A stretch of DNA of 64,000 nucleotides from Fratercula arctica (Eukaryota; Chordata; Aves; Charadriiformes; Alcidae), in NCBI GenBank assembly GCA_947846985.1, contig CANTUZ010000027.1, positions 3,475,152 through 3,539,151 of the forward strand, in the 5' to 3' direction. The notes under the pieces were generated by a model. It ran no database searches. It was not told where the DNA came from and saw only the letters and a list, made by a program, of their open reading frames with translations. The position numbers and the translations under genes are program-made. This document shows positions 25,000 through 38,800 of this stretch, in pieces (positions within the stretch are counted from its first letter, which is position 1; each line of letters starts with the position of its first letter).

Positions 25000-27900
25000 T
25001 TTTCCTGGCCGCGAGAAGGCCCAAAATAAGATTTCCATTGGCCCTTTTCTCTCCAGATCCCTTCCCCAACGCAGCCTTACCTGCCCTGATGCTGGTCTCT
25101 ATGGCAATGGCTTTTCGGCACCGTAACAGGTTGTTCAGTTTTCCCGGCGTGGTGCTGTCTCCACCCAGGCTCACTCAGCAGCCCGCCCACCAACTGACCA
25201 CCCCCAGCACAAGCCAACAGTTTTTCCCGGCTCCGAAAAGGCCCAGAAGAGATTTTCATTATCATTTTTTGCTGCAGATCCCTTCCCCAGCACAGCCTTA
25301 CCTGCCCGGAAGCTGGTCTCCGTGGCAATGGCTGTTTGGCACCAGAACAGGTCGTTCAATTTCCCCGGCTCAGCAGCCCACCCACCAATTGACAGCCCCC
25401 AGCACAAGCCAAGGGCTTTTCCTGCCTCCAAAAAGGATCAAAAAGAGCTTTTCGTCAGCTCTTTTCGCTGCAGATCCCTTCCCCAACTCAGCCTTACCTG
25501 CCCTGAAGCTGGTCTCCGTAGCAATGGCTGTTTGGCACCAGAACAGGTCGTTCAATTTCCCCGGCTCAGCAGCCCACCCACCAATTGACAGCCCCCAGCA
25601 CAAGCCAAGGGCTTTTCCTGCCTCCAGAAAGGATCAAAAAGAGCTTTTCATCAGCTCTTTTCGCTGCAGATCCCTTCCCCCACTCAGCCTTACCTGCCCT
25701 GAAGCTGGTCTCCGTAGCAATGGCTGTTTGGCACCAGAACAGGTCGTTCAATTTCCCCGGCTCAGCAGCCCATCCACCAATTGACAGCCCCCAGCACAAG
25801 CCAAGGGCTTTTCCTGCCTCCAAAAAGGATGAAAAAGAGCTTTTCATCAGCTCTTTTCGCTGCAGATCCCTTCCCCAACTCAGCCTTACCTGCCCTGAAG
25901 CTGGTCTCCGTGGCAATGGCTGTTCGGCACCATAAAAAGTCGTTCAATTTCCCCAGGATGGTGCTGTCTCTGCCCAGGCTCACTCAGCAGCCCGCCCACC
26001 AACTGACCACCCGCAGCACAAGGCAAGGGCTTCTCCCAGCTCCAAAAAGGCCCAAAAGAGATTTTCGTCGGCCCTTTTCCTGAAAATCCCTTCCCCAGTA
26101 CAGCCTTGCCTGCCCTGAAGCTGGTCTCCGTGACAATGGCTGTTCGGCACTGTAACAGGTCGTTCAGTTTTCCCAGGGTGGTGCTGTCTCCACCCAGGCT
26201 CACTCAGCAGCCCGCCCACCAACTGACCACCCCCAGCACAAGCCAAGGACTTTTCCTGCCTCCAAAAACGATCAAAAACAGCTTTTCGTCGGCCCTTTTC
26301 GCTGCAGATCCCTTCCCCAGCACAGCCTTACCTGCCCTGAAGCTGGTCTCCATGGCAATGGCTGTTTGGCACCGTAACAGGTCGTTCAGTTTTCCCAGGG
26401 TGTTGCTGTCTCCGCCCAGGCTCATTTAGCAGCCTGCCCACCCACTGACCACCCCCAGCACAAGCTAAGGACTTTTCCAGACTCAGAAAAGCCCCCAAAA
26501 CAGCTTTTCGTCGGCACTTTTTGCTGCAGATCCCTTCCCCAGCGCAGCCTTACCTGCCCTGAAGCTGGTCTCTGTGGCAATGGCTGTTCGGCACCGTAAC
26601 AGGTCGTTCAGTTTTCCCGGAGTGGTGCTGTCTCCGCCCAGGCTCACTCAGCAGCCCGCCCACCAACTGACCACCCCCAGCACAAGCTAAGGACTCTTCC
26701 CGACTCAGAAAAGCCCCAAAAACAGCTTTTCGTCGGCCCTTTTTGCTGCAGATCCCTTCCCCAGCACAGCCTTACCTGCCCTGAAGCTGGTCTCCATGGC
26801 AATGGCTGTTCGGCACCAGAACAGGTCGTTCAATTTCCCCGGGGTGTTGCTGTCTCCGCCCAGGCTCACTCAGCAGCCCGCCTACCAACTGATCACCCCC
26901 AGCACAAGCCAAGTGCTTTTCCTGCCTCCAAATGGGATCAAAAAGAGCTTTTCGTCAGCTCTTATCGCTGCAGATCCCTTCCCCAGCATAGCCTTACCTG
27001 CCCTGAAGCTGGTCTCCGTGGCAATGGGTGTTCGGCACCAGAACAGGTCGTTCAGTTTTCCCAGGGTGGTGCTGTCTCCGCCCAGGCTCACTCAGCAGCC
27101 CGCCCACCAACTGACCACCCCCAGCAGAAGCCAAGGGATTTTCCTGGCCGCGAGAAGGCCCAAAATAAGATTTTCATTGGCCCTTTTCTCTCCAGATCCC
27201 TTCCCCAGCGCAGCCTTACCTGCCCTGATGCTGGTCTCCATGGCAATGGCTTTTCGGCACCATAACAGATCGTTCAATTTCCCCAGGATGGTGGTGTCTC
27301 CACCCAGGCTCAGTCAGCAGCTCGCCCACCAACTGACCACCCCCAGCACAAGCCAAGGGCTTTTCCTGCCTCCAAAAAGCCCCAAAAAGACCTTTCCGTC
27401 GGCCCTTTTCGCTGAAAATCCCTTACCCAGCACAGCCTGGCCTGCCCTGAAGCTGGTCTCTGTGGCAATGGCGGTTCGGCACCATAAGAGGTCGTTCAGT
27501 TTTCCCGGGGCGGTGCTGTCTCCACCCAGGCTCACTCAGCAGCCCGCCCACCAACTGACCACCCCCAGCAAAAACTAAGGGCTTTTCCCAGCTCCGAAAA
27601 CGCCCAAAGGAGATTTTCGTTATCATTTTTTGCTGCAGATCCCTTCCCCAGCACAGCCTTACCTGCCCTAAAGCTGGTCTCCGTGGCAATGGCTGTTTGG
27701 CACCAGAACAGGTCGTTCAATTTCCCCAGGATGGTGCTGTCTCCGCCCAGGCTCATTCAGAAGCCTGCCCACCAATTGACCACCCGCAGCACAAGGCAAG
27801 GGATTTTCCCAGCTCTGAAAAGGCCCCAAAGCGATTTCCATCGGCCCTTTTCGCTGCAAATACCTTCCCCAGTGCAGCCTTACCTGCCCTGAAGCTGCTC

Positions 27901-29780
27901 TCCGTGGCAATGGCTGTTCGGCACCATAACAGATCGTTCAGTTTTCCCAGGGTGGTACTGTCTCCACCCAGGCTCACTCAACAGCCCGCCCACCAACTGA
28001 CCACCCCCAGCACAAGCTACGGACTTTTCCCGACTCAGAAAAGCCCCAAAAACAGCTTTTCGTCAGCCCTTTTCGCTGCAGATCCCTTCCCCAGCACAGC
28101 CTTACCGGCCCTGAAGCTGGTCTCCGTGGCAATGGCTGTTCGGCACCATAACAGATCGTTCAGTTTTCCCAGGGTGGTGCTGTCTCCACCCAGGCTCACT
28201 CAGCAGCCCGCCCACCAACTGACCACCCCCAGCACAAGCCAAGGGCTTTTCCTGCCTCCAAAAACGATCAAAAAGAGCTTTTCGTCAGCTCTTATCGCTG
28301 CAGATCCCTTCCCCAGCGCAGCCTTACCTGCCCTGAAGCTGGTCTCCGTGACAATGGCTGTTCGGCACCGTAACAGGTCGTTCAGTTTTCCCAGGGTGGT
28401 GCTGTCTCCGCCCAGGCTCACTCAGCAGCCCGCCCACCAACTGACCAATCCCAGCACAAGCCAAGGGCTTTTACCGGCTCCGAAAAGGCCCAAAAGAGAT
28501 TTTTGTTAAGCTTTTTTACTGCAGATCCCTTCCCCAGCGCAGCCTTACCTGCCCTGAAGCTGGTCTCCGTGACAATGGCTGTTCGGCACCGTAACAGGTC
28601 GTTCAGTTTTCCCCGAGTGGTGCTGTCTCCGCCCAGGCTCACTCAGCAGCCCGCCCACCAACTGACCACCCCCAGCACAAGCTAAGGACTCTTCCCTACT
28701 CAGAAAAGCCCCAAAAACAGCTTTTCGTCGGCCCTTTTTGCTGCAGATCCCTTCCCCAGCACAGCCTTACCTGCCCTGAACCTGGTCTCCATGGCAATGG
28801 CTGTTCGGCACCAGAACAGGTCGTTCAATTTCCCCGGGGTGTTGCTGTCTCCGCCCAGGCTCACTCAGCAGCCCGCCTACCAACTGATCACCCCCAGCAC
28901 AAGCCAAGTGCTTTTCCTGCCTCCAAATGGGATCAAAAAGAGCTTTTCGTCAGCTCTTATCGCTGCAGATCCCTTCCCCAGCGCAGCCTTACCTGCCCTG
29001 AAGCTGGTCTCCGTGGCAATGGGTGTTCGGCACCAGAACAGGTCGTTCAGTTTTCCCGGGGTGGTGGTGTCTCCACCCAGGCTCACTCAGCAGCCCGCCC
29101 ACCAACTGACCACCCCCAGCACAAGCCAAGGGCTTTTCCCAGCTCCAAAAAGGCCCAAAAGAGATTATCGTCGGGCCTTTTCGCTGCAAATCCCTTCCCC
29201 AGCATAGCCTTACCTGCCCTGAAGCTGGTCTCCGTGGCCATAGCCATTCGGCGCCGTAACAGGTCGTTCAGTTTTCCCAGGGTGGTGCTGTCTCTGCCCA
29301 GGCTCACTCAGCAGCCCGCCCACCAACTGACCACCCCCAGCAGAAACCAAGGGATTTTCCTGGCCGCGAGAAGGCCCAAAATAAGATTTTCATTGGCCCT
29401 TTTCTCTCCAGATCCCTTCCCCAGCGCAGCCTTACCTGCCCTGATGCTGGTCTCCATGGCAATGGCTTTTCGGCACCATAACAGATCGTTCAATTTCCCC
29501 AGGATGGTGGTGTCTCCACCCAGGCTCAGTCAGCAGCTCGCCCACCAACTGACCACCCCCAGCACAAGCCAAGGGCTTTTCCTGCCTCCAAAAAGCCCCA
29601 AAAAGAGCTTTCCGTCGGCCCTTTTCGCTGAAAATCCCTTACCCAGCACAGCCTGGCCTGCCCTGAAGCTGGTCTCTGTGGCAATGGCGGTTCGGCACCA
29701 TAAGAGGTCGTTCAGTTTTCCCAGGGCGGTGCTATCTCCGCCCAGGCTCACTCAGCAGCCCGCCCACCAACTGACCACCC
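25000..29780. repeat. 4,799-bp tandem duplication, right unit
   Basis: This is the direct repeat of the preceding unit, abutting it near 25.0 kb. After about 29.78 kb the sequence stops matching the left unit: it has CCCCAGCAAAAACTAAGGG where the left unit has CCCCAGCAGAAACCAAGGG. Only isolated base changes were noticed between units, such as GGATCAAAAAG to GGATGAAAAAG near 25829. Confidence 0.85.
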
Positions 29781-32700
29781 CCAGCAAAAACTAAGGGCTT
29801 TTCCCAGCTCCGAAAACGCCCAAAGGAGATTTTCGTTATCATTTTTTGCTGCAGATCCCTTCCCCAGCACAGCCTTACCTGCCCTGAAGCTGGTCTCCAT
29901 GGCAATGGCTGTTTGGCACCAGAACAGGTCGTTCAATTTCCCTGGCTCAGCAGCCCACCCACCAATTGACAGCCCCCAGCACAAGCCAAGGGCTTTTCCT
30001 GCCTCCAAAAAGGATCAAAAAGAGCTTTTCGTCAGCTCTTATCGCTGCAGATCCCTTCCCCAGCGCAGCCTTACCTGCCCTGAAGCTGGTCTCCGTGGCA
30101 ATGGCTGTTCGGCACCAGAACAGGTCGTTCAGTTTTCCCGGGGTGGTGGTGTCTCCACCCAGGCTCAGTCAGCAGCCCGCCCACCAACTGACCACCCCCA
30201 GCACAAGCCAAGGGCTTTTCCCAGCTCCAAAAAGGCCCAAAAGAGATTATCGTCGGGCCTTTTCGCTGCAAATCCCTTCCCCAGCATAGCCTTACCTGCC
30301 CTGAAGCTGGTCTCCGTGGCCATAGCCATTCGGCGCCGTAACAGGTCGTTCAGTTTTCCCAGGGTGGTGCTGTCTCTGCCCAGGCTCACTCAGCAGCCCG
30401 CCCACCAACTGACCACCCCCAGCAGAAGCCAAGGGATTTTCCTGGCCGCGAGAAGGCCCAAAATAAGATTTTCATTGGCCCTTTTCTCTCCAGATCCCTT
30501 CCCCAGCGCAGCCTTACCTGCCCGGAAGCTGGTCTCCGTGGCAATGGCTGTTTGGCACCAGAACAGGTCGTTCAATTTCCCCGGCTCAGCAGCCCACCCA
30601 CCAATTGACAGCCCCCAGCAAAAACTAAGGGCTTTTACCGGCTCCGAAAAGGCCCAAAAGAGATTTTTGTTAAGCATTTTTACTGCAGATCCCTTCCCCA
30701 GCACAGCCTTACCTGCCCTGATGCTGATCTCTATGGCAATGGCTTTTCGGCACCAGAACAGGTCGTTCAGTTTTCCCGGGGTGGTGCTGTCTCCACCCAG
30801 GCTCAGTCAGCAGCTCGCCCACCAACTGACCACCCCCAGCACAAGCCAAGGGCTTTTCCCAGCTCCAAAAAGGCCCAAAAGAGATTATCGTCGGCCCTTA
30901 TCGCTGCAAATCCCTTCCTCAGCATAGCCATACCTGCCCTGAAGCTGGTCTCCGTGGCCATAGCCATTCGGCGCCGTAACAGGTCTTTCAGTTTTCCCGG
31001 GGTGGTGCTGTCTCCACCCAGGCTCACTCAGCAGCCCACCCACCAATTGACAGACCCCAGCAAAAACTAAGGGCTTTTCCCAAATCCGAAAAGGATCAAA
31101 AAGAGCTTTTCGTCAGCTCTTTTCGCTGCAGATCCCTTCCCCAACTCAGCCTTACCTGCCCTGAAGCTGGTCTCCGTGGCAATGGCTGTTCGGCACCATA
31201 ACAAGTCGTTCAATTTCCCCAGGATGGTGCTGTCTCCGCCCAGGCTCACTCAGCAGCCCGCCCACCAACTGACCACCCGCAGCACAAGGCAAGGGCTTCT
31301 CCCAGCTCCAAAAAGGCCCAAAAGAGATTTTCGTCGGCCCTTTTCCTGAAAATCCCTTCCCCAGTACAGCCTTACCTGCCCTGAAGCTGGTCTCCGTGAC
31401 AATGGCTGTTCGGCACTGTAACAGGTCGTTCAATTTCCCCAGGATGGTGGTGTCTCCACCCAGGCTCAGTCAGCAGCTCGCCCACCAACTGACCACCCCC
31501 AGCACAAGCCAACGGCTTTTCCTGCCTCCAAAAAGGCTCAAGAAGAGCTTTCCGTCGGCCCTTTTCGCTGAAAATCCCTTACCCAGCACAGCCTGGCCTG
31601 CCCTGAAGCTGGTCTCTGTGGCAATGGCGGTTCGGCACCATAAGAGGTCGTTCAGTTTTCCCAGGGCGGTGCTGTCTCCGCCCAGGCTCACTCAGCAGCC
31701 CGCCCACCAACTGACCACCCCCAGCACAAGCCAACGGATTTTCCTGGCCGCGAGAAGGCCCAAAATAAGATTTCCATTGGCCCTTTTCTCTCCAGATCCC
31801 TTCCCCAACGCAGCCTTACCTGCCCTGATGCTGGTCTCTATGGCAATGGCTTTTCGGCACCGTAACAGGTTGTTCAGTTTTCCCGGGGTGGTGCTGTCTC
31901 CACCCAGGCTCACTCAGCAGCCCGCCCACCAACTGACCACCCCCAGCACAAGCCAACAGTTTTTCCCGGCTCCGAAAAGGCCCAGAAGAGATTTTCATTA
32001 TCATTTTTTGCTGCAGATCCCTTCCCCAGCACAGCCTTACCTGCCCAGAAGCTGGTCTCCGTGGCAATGGCTGTTTGGCACCAGAACAGGTCGTTCAATT
32101 TCCCCGGCTCAGCAGCCCACCCACCAATTGACAGCCCCCAGCACAAGCCAAGGGCTTTTCCTGCCTCCAAAAAGGATCAAAAAGAGCTTTTCGTCAGCTC
32201 TTTTCGCTGCAGATCCCTTCCCCAACTCAGCCTTACCTGCCCTGAAGCTGGTCTCCGTAGCAATGGCTGTTTGGCACCAGAACAGGTCGTTCAATTTCCC
32301 CGGCTCAGCAGCCCACCCACCAATTGACAGCCCCCAGCACAAGCCAAGGGCTTTTCCTGCCTCCAGAAAGGATCAAAAAGAGCTTTTCATCAGCTCTTTT
32401 CGCTGCAGATCCCTTCCCCAACTCAGCCTTACCTGCCCTGAAGCTGGTCTCCGTGGCAATGGCTGTTCGGCACCATAACAAGTCGTTCAATTTCCCAAGG
32501 ATGGTGCTGTCTCTGCCCAGGCTCACTCAGCAGCCCGCCCACCAACTGACCACCCCCAGCACAAGCCAAGGGATTTTCCTGGCCGCGAGAAGGCCCAAAA
32601 TAAGATTTTCATTGGCCCTTTTCTCTCCAGATCCCTTCCCCTGTGCAGCCTTACCTGCCCTGATGCTGGTCTCTATGGCAATGGCTTTTCGGCACCGTAA

Positions 32701-32815
32701 CAGGTCGTTCAATTTCCCCGGGGTGGTGCTGTCTCCGCCCAGGCTCACTCAGCAGCCCGCCCACCAACTGACCACCCCCAGCACAAGCCAAGGTCTTCTC
32801 CCAGCTCCAAAAAGG
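26050..32815. repeat. 6,765-bp tandem duplication, left unit
   Basis: Sequence from about 26.05 to 32.85 kb matches the adjacent 32.82-39.63 kb at a constant offset of 6,765 bp. Landmarks are 26106 and 32871, 26796 and 33561, 27697 and 34462, 29899 and 36664, 31396 and 38161, and 32324 and 39089. The unit overlaps the right 4,799-bp unit, so the two duplication events are nested or sequential. A partial earlier version of the same monomer order lies at about 4.0-9.8 kb (offset 23,053 to 28791 and 29899). Confidence 0.85.
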
Positions 32816-35800
32816 CCCAAAAGAGATTTTCGTCGGCCCTTTTCCTGAAAATCCCTTCCCCAGTACAGCCTTGCCTGCCCTGAAGCTGGTCTCCGTGACA
32901 ATGGCTGTTCGGCACTGTAACAGGTCGTTCAGTTTTCCCAGGGTGGTGCTGTCTCCACCCAGGCTCACTCAGCAGCCCGCCCACCAACTGACCACCCCCA
33001 GCACAAGCCAAGGGCTTTTCCTGCCTCCAAAAACGATCAAAAACAGCTTTTCGTCGGCCCTTTTCGCTGCAGATCCCTTCCCCAGCACAGCCTTACCTGC
33101 CCTGAAGCTGGTCTCCATGGCAATGGCTGTTCGGCACCGTAACAGGTCGTTCAGTTTTCCCAGGGTGTTGCTGTCTCCGCCCAGGCTCATTTAGCAGCCT
33201 GCCCACCCACTGACCACCCCCAGCACAAGCTAAGGACTTTTCCAGACTCAGAAAAGCCCCCAAAACAGCTTTTCGTCGGCACTTTTTGCTGCAGATCCCT
33301 TCCCCAGCGCAGCCTTACCTGCCCTGAAGCTGGTCTCTGTGGCAATGGCTGTTCGGCACCGTAACAGGTCGTTCAGTTTTCCCGGAGTGGTGCTGTCTCC
33401 GCCCAGGCTCACTCAGCAGCCCGCCCACCAACTGACCACCCCCAGCACAAGCTAAGGACTCTTCCCGACTCAGAAAAGCCCCAAAAACAGCTTTTCGTCG
33501 GCCCTTTTTGCTGCAGATCCCTTCCCCAGCACAGCCTTACCTGCCCTGAAGCTGGTCTCCATGGCAATGGCTGTTCGGCACCAGAACAGGTCGTTCAATT
33601 TCCCCGGGGTGTTGCTGTCTCCGCCCAGGCTCACTCAGCAGCCCGCCTACCAACTGATCACCCCCAGCACAAGCCAAGTGCTTTTCCTGCCTCCAAATGG
33701 GATCAAAAAGAGCTTTTCGTCAGCTCTTATCGCTGCAGATCCCTTCCCCAGCGCAGCCTTACCTGCCCTGAAGCTGGTCTCCGTGGCAATGGGTGTTCGG
33801 CACCAGAACAGGTCGTTCAGTTTTCCCAGGGTGGTGCTGTCTCCGCCCAGGCTCACTCAGCAGCCCGCCCACCAACTGACCACCCCCAGCAGAAGCCAAG
33901 GGATTTTCCTGGCCGCGAGAAGGCCCAAAATAAGATTTTCATTGGCCCTTTTCTCTCCAGATCCCTTCCCCTGTGCAGCCTTACCTGCCCTGATGCTGGT
34001 CTCCATGGCAATGGCTTTTCGGCACCATAACAGATCGTTCAATTTCCCCAGGATGGTGGTGTCTCCACCCAGGCTCAGTCAGCAGCTCGCCCACCAACTG
34101 ACCACCCCCAGCACAAGCCAAGGGCTTTTCCTGCCTCCAAAAAGCCCCAAAAAGACCTTTCCGTCGGCCCTTTTCGCTGAAAATCCCTTACCCAGCACAG
34201 CCTGGCCTGCCCTGAAGCTGGTCTCTGTGGCAATGGCGGTTCGGCACCATAAGAGGTCGTTCAGTTTTCCCGGGGCGGTGCTGTCTCCACCCAGGCTCAC
34301 TCAGCAGCCCGCCCACCAACTGACCACCCCCAGCAAAAACTAAGGGCTTTTCCCAGCTCCGAAAACGCCCAAAGGAGATTTTCGTTATCATTTTTTGCTG
34401 CAGATCCCTTCCCCAGCACAGCCTTACCTGCCCTAAAGCTGGTCTCCGTGGCAATGGCTGTTTGGCACCAGAACAGGTCGTTCAATTTCCCCAGGATGGT
34501 GCTGTCTCCGCCCAGGCTCATTCAGAAGCCTGCCCACCAATTGACCACCCGCAGCACAAGGCAAGGGATTTTCCCAGCTCTGAAAAGGCCCCAAAGCGAT
34601 TTCCATCGGCCCTTTTCGCTGCAAATACCTTCCCCAGTGCAGCCTTACCTGCCCTGAAGCTGCTCTCCGTGGCAATGGCTGTTCGGCACCATAACAGATC
34701 GTTCAGTTTTCCCAGGGTGGTACTGTCTCCACCCAGGCTCACTCAACAGCCCGCCCACCAACTGACCACCCCCAGCACAAGCTACGGACTTTTCCCGACT
34801 CAGAAAAGCCCCAAAAACAGCTTTTCGTCAGCCCTTTTCGCTGCAGATCCCTTCCCCAGCACAGCCTTACCGGCCCTGAAGCTGGTCTCCGTGGCAATGG
34901 CTGTTCGGCACCATAACAGATCGTTCAGTTTTCCCAGGGTGGTGCTGTCTCCACCCAGGCTCACTCAGCAGCCCGCCCACCAACTGACCACCCCCAGCAC
35001 AAGCCAAGGGCTTTTCCTGCCTCCAAAAACGATCAAAAAGAGCTTTTCGTCAGCTCTTATCGCTGCAGATCCCTTCCCCAGCGCAGCCTTACCTGCCCTG
35101 AAGCTGGTCTCCGTGACAATGGCTGTTCGGCACCGTAACAGGTCGTTCAGTTTTCCCAGGGTGGTGCTGTCTCCGCCCAGGCTCACTCAGCAGCCCGCCC
35201 ACCAACTGACCAATCCCAGCACAAGCCAAGGGCTTTTACCGGCTCCGAAAAGGCCCAAAAGAGATTTTTGTTAAGCTTTTTTACTGCAGATCCCTTCCCC
35301 AGCGCAGCCTTACCTGCCCTGAAGCTGGTCTCCGTGACAATGGCTGTTCGGCACCGTAACAGGTCGTTCAGTTTTCCCCGAGTGGTGCTGTCTCCGCCCA
35401 GGCTCACTCAGCAGCCCGCCCACCAACTGACCACCCCCAGCACAAGCTAAGGACTCTTCCCTACTCAGAAAAGCCCCAAAAACAGCTTTTCGTCGGCCCT
35501 TTTTGCTGCAGATCCCTTCCCCAGCACAGCCTTACCTGCCCTGAACCTGGTCTCCATGGCAATGGCTGTTCGGCACCAGAACAGGTCGTTCAATTTCCCC
35601 GGGGTGTTGCTGTCTCCGCCCAGGCTCACTCAGCAGCCCGCCTACCAACTGATCACCCCCAGCACAAGCCAAGTGCTTTTCCTGCCTCCAAATGGGATCA
35701 AAAAGAGCTTTTCGTCAGCTCTTATCGCTGCAGATCCCTTCCCCAGCGCAGCCTTACCTGCCCTGAAGCTGGTCTCCGTGGCAATGGGTGTTCGGCACCA

Positions 35801-38800
35801 GAACAGGTCGTTCAGTTTTCCCGGGGTGGTGGTGTCTCCACCCAGGCTCACTCAGCAGCCCGCCCACCAACTGACCACCCCCAGCACAAGCCAAGGGCTT
35901 TTCCCAGCTCCAAAAAGGCCCAAAAGAGATTATCGTCGGGCCTTTTCGCTGCAAATCCCTTCCCCAGCATAGCCTTACCTGCCCTGAAGCTGGTCTCCGT
36001 GGCCATAGCCATTCGGCGCCGTAACAGGTCGTTCAGTTTTCCCAGGGTGGTGCTGTCTCTGCCCAGGCTCACTCAGCAGCCCGCCCACCAACTGACCACC
36101 CCCAGCAGAAACCAAGGGATTTTCCTGGCCGCGAGAAGGCCCAAAATAAGATTTTCATTGGCCCTTTTCTCTCCAGATCCCTTCCCCAGCGCAGCCTTAC
36201 CTGCCCTGATGCTGGTCTCCATGGCAATGGCTTTTCGGCACCATAACAGATCGTTCAATTTCCCCAGGATGGTGGTGTCTCCACCCAGGCTCAGTCAGCA
36301 GCTCGCCCACCAACTGACCACCCCCAGCACAAGCCAAGGGCTTTTCCTGCCTCCAAAAAGCCCCAAAAAGAGCTTTCCGTCGGCCCTTTTCGCTGAAAAT
36401 CCCTTACCCAGCACAGCCTGGCCTGCCCTGAAGCTGGTCTCTGTGGCAATGGCGGTTCGGCACCATAAGAGGTCGTTCAGTTTTCCCAGGGCGGTGCTAT
36501 CTCCGCCCAGGCTCACTCAGCAGCCCGCCCACCAACTGACCACCCCCAGCAAAAACTAAGGGCTTTTCCCAGCTCCGAAAACGCCCAAAGGAGATTTTCG
36601 TTATCATTTTTTGCTGCAGATCCCTTCCCCAGCACAGCCTTACCTGCCCTGAAGCTGGTCTCCATGGCAATGGCTGTTTGGCACCAGAACAGGTCGTTCA
36701 ATTTCCCTGGCTCAGCAGCCCACCCACCAATTGACAGCCCCCAGCACAAGCCAAGGGCTTTTCCTGCCTCCAAAAAGGATCAAAAAGAGCTTTTCGTCAG
36801 CTCTTATCGCTGCAGATCCCTTCCCCAGCGCAGCCTTACCTGCCCTGAAGCTGGTCTCCGTGGCAATGGCTGTTCGGCACCAGAACAGGTCGTTCAGTTT
36901 TCCCGGGGTGGTGGTGTCTCCACCCAGGCTCAGTCAGCAGCCCGCCCACCAACTGACCACCCCCAGCACAAGCCAAGGGCTTTTCCCAGCTCCAAAAAGG
37001 CCCAAAAGAGATTATCGTCGGGCCTTTTCGCTGCAAATCCCTTCCCCAGCATAGCCTTACCTGCCCTGAAGCTGGTCTCCGTGGCCATAGCCATTCGGCG
37101 CCGTAACAGGTCGTTCAGTTTTCCCAGGGTGGTGCTGTCTCTGCCCAGGCTCACTCAGCAGCCCGCCCACCAACTGACCACCCCCAGCAGAAGCCAAGGG
37201 ATTTTCCTGGCCGCGAGAAGGCCCAAAATAAGATTTTCATTGGCCCTTTTCTCTCCAGATCCCTTCCCCAGCGCAGCCTTACCTGCCCGGAAGCTGGTCT
37301 CCGTGGCAATGGCTGTTTGGCACCAGAACAGGTCGTTCAATTTCCCCGGCTCAGCAGCCCACCCACCAATTGACAGCCCCCAGCAAAAACTAAGGGCTTT
37401 TACCGGCTCCGAAAAGGCCCAAAAGAGATTTTTGTTAAGCATTTTTACTGCAGATCCCTTCCCCAGCACAGCCTTACCTGCCCTGATGCTGATCTCTATG
37501 GCAATGGCTTTTCGGCACCAGAACAGGTCGTTCAGTTTTCCCGGGGTGGTGCTGTCTCCACCCAGGCTCAGTCAGCAGCTCGCCCACCAACTGACCACCC
37601 CCAGCACAAGCCAAGGGCTTTTCCCAGCTCCAAAAAGGCCCAAAAGAGATTATCGTCGGCCCTTATCGCTGCAAATCCCTTCCTCAGCATAGCCATACCT
37701 GCCCTGAAGCTGGTCTCCGTGGCCATAGCCATTCGGCGCCGTAACAGGTCTTTCAGTTTTCCCGGGGTGGTGCTGTCTCCACCCAGGCTCACTCAGCAGC
37801 CCACCCACCAATTGACAGACCCCAGCAAAAACTAAGGGCTTTTCCCAAATCCGAAAAGGATCAAAAAGAGCTTTTCGTCAGCTCTTTTCGCTGCAGATCC
37901 CTTCCCCAACTCAGCCTTACCTGCCCTGAAGCTGGTCTCCGTGGCAATGGCTGTTCGGCACCATAACAAGTCGTTCAATTTCCCCAGGATGGTGCTGTCT
38001 CCGCCCAGGCTCACTCAGCAGCCCGCCCACCAACTGACCACCCGCAGCACAAGGCAAGGGCTTCTCCCAGCTCCAAAAAGGCCCAAAAGAGATTTTCGTC
38101 GGCCCTTTTCCTGAAAATCCCTTCCCCAGTACAGCCTTACCTGCCCTGAAGCTGGTCTCCGTGACAATGGCTGTTCGGCACTGTAACAGGTCGTTCAATT
38201 TCCCCAGGATGGTGGTGTCTCCACCCAGGCTCAGTCAGCAGCTCGCCCACCAACTGACCACCCCCAGCACAAGCCAACGGCTTTTCCTGCCTCCAAAAAG
38301 GCTCAAGAAGAGCTTTCCGTCGGCCCTTTTCGCTGAAAATCCCTTACCCAGCACAGCCTGGCCTGCCCTGAAGCTGGTCTCTGTGGCAATGGCGGTTCGG
38401 CACCATAAGAGGTCGTTCAGTTTTCCCAGGGCGGTGCTGTCTCCGCCCAGGCTCACTCAGCAGCCCGCCCACCAACTGACCACCCCCAGCACAAGCCAAC
38501 GGATTTTCCTGGCCGCGAGAAGGCCCAAAATAAGATTTCCATTGGCCCTTTTCTCTCCAGATCCCTTCCCCAACGCAGCCTTACCTGCCCTGATGCTGGT
38601 CTCTATGGCAATGGCTTTTCGGCACCGTAACAGGTTGTTCAGTTTTCCCGGGGTGGTGCTGTCTCCACCCAGGCTCACTCAGCAGCCCGCCCACCAACTG
38701 ACCACCCCCAGCACAAGCCAACAGTTTTTCCCGGCTCCGAAAAGGCCCAGAAGAGATTTTCATTATCATTTTTTGCTGCAGATCCCTTCCCCAGCACAGC

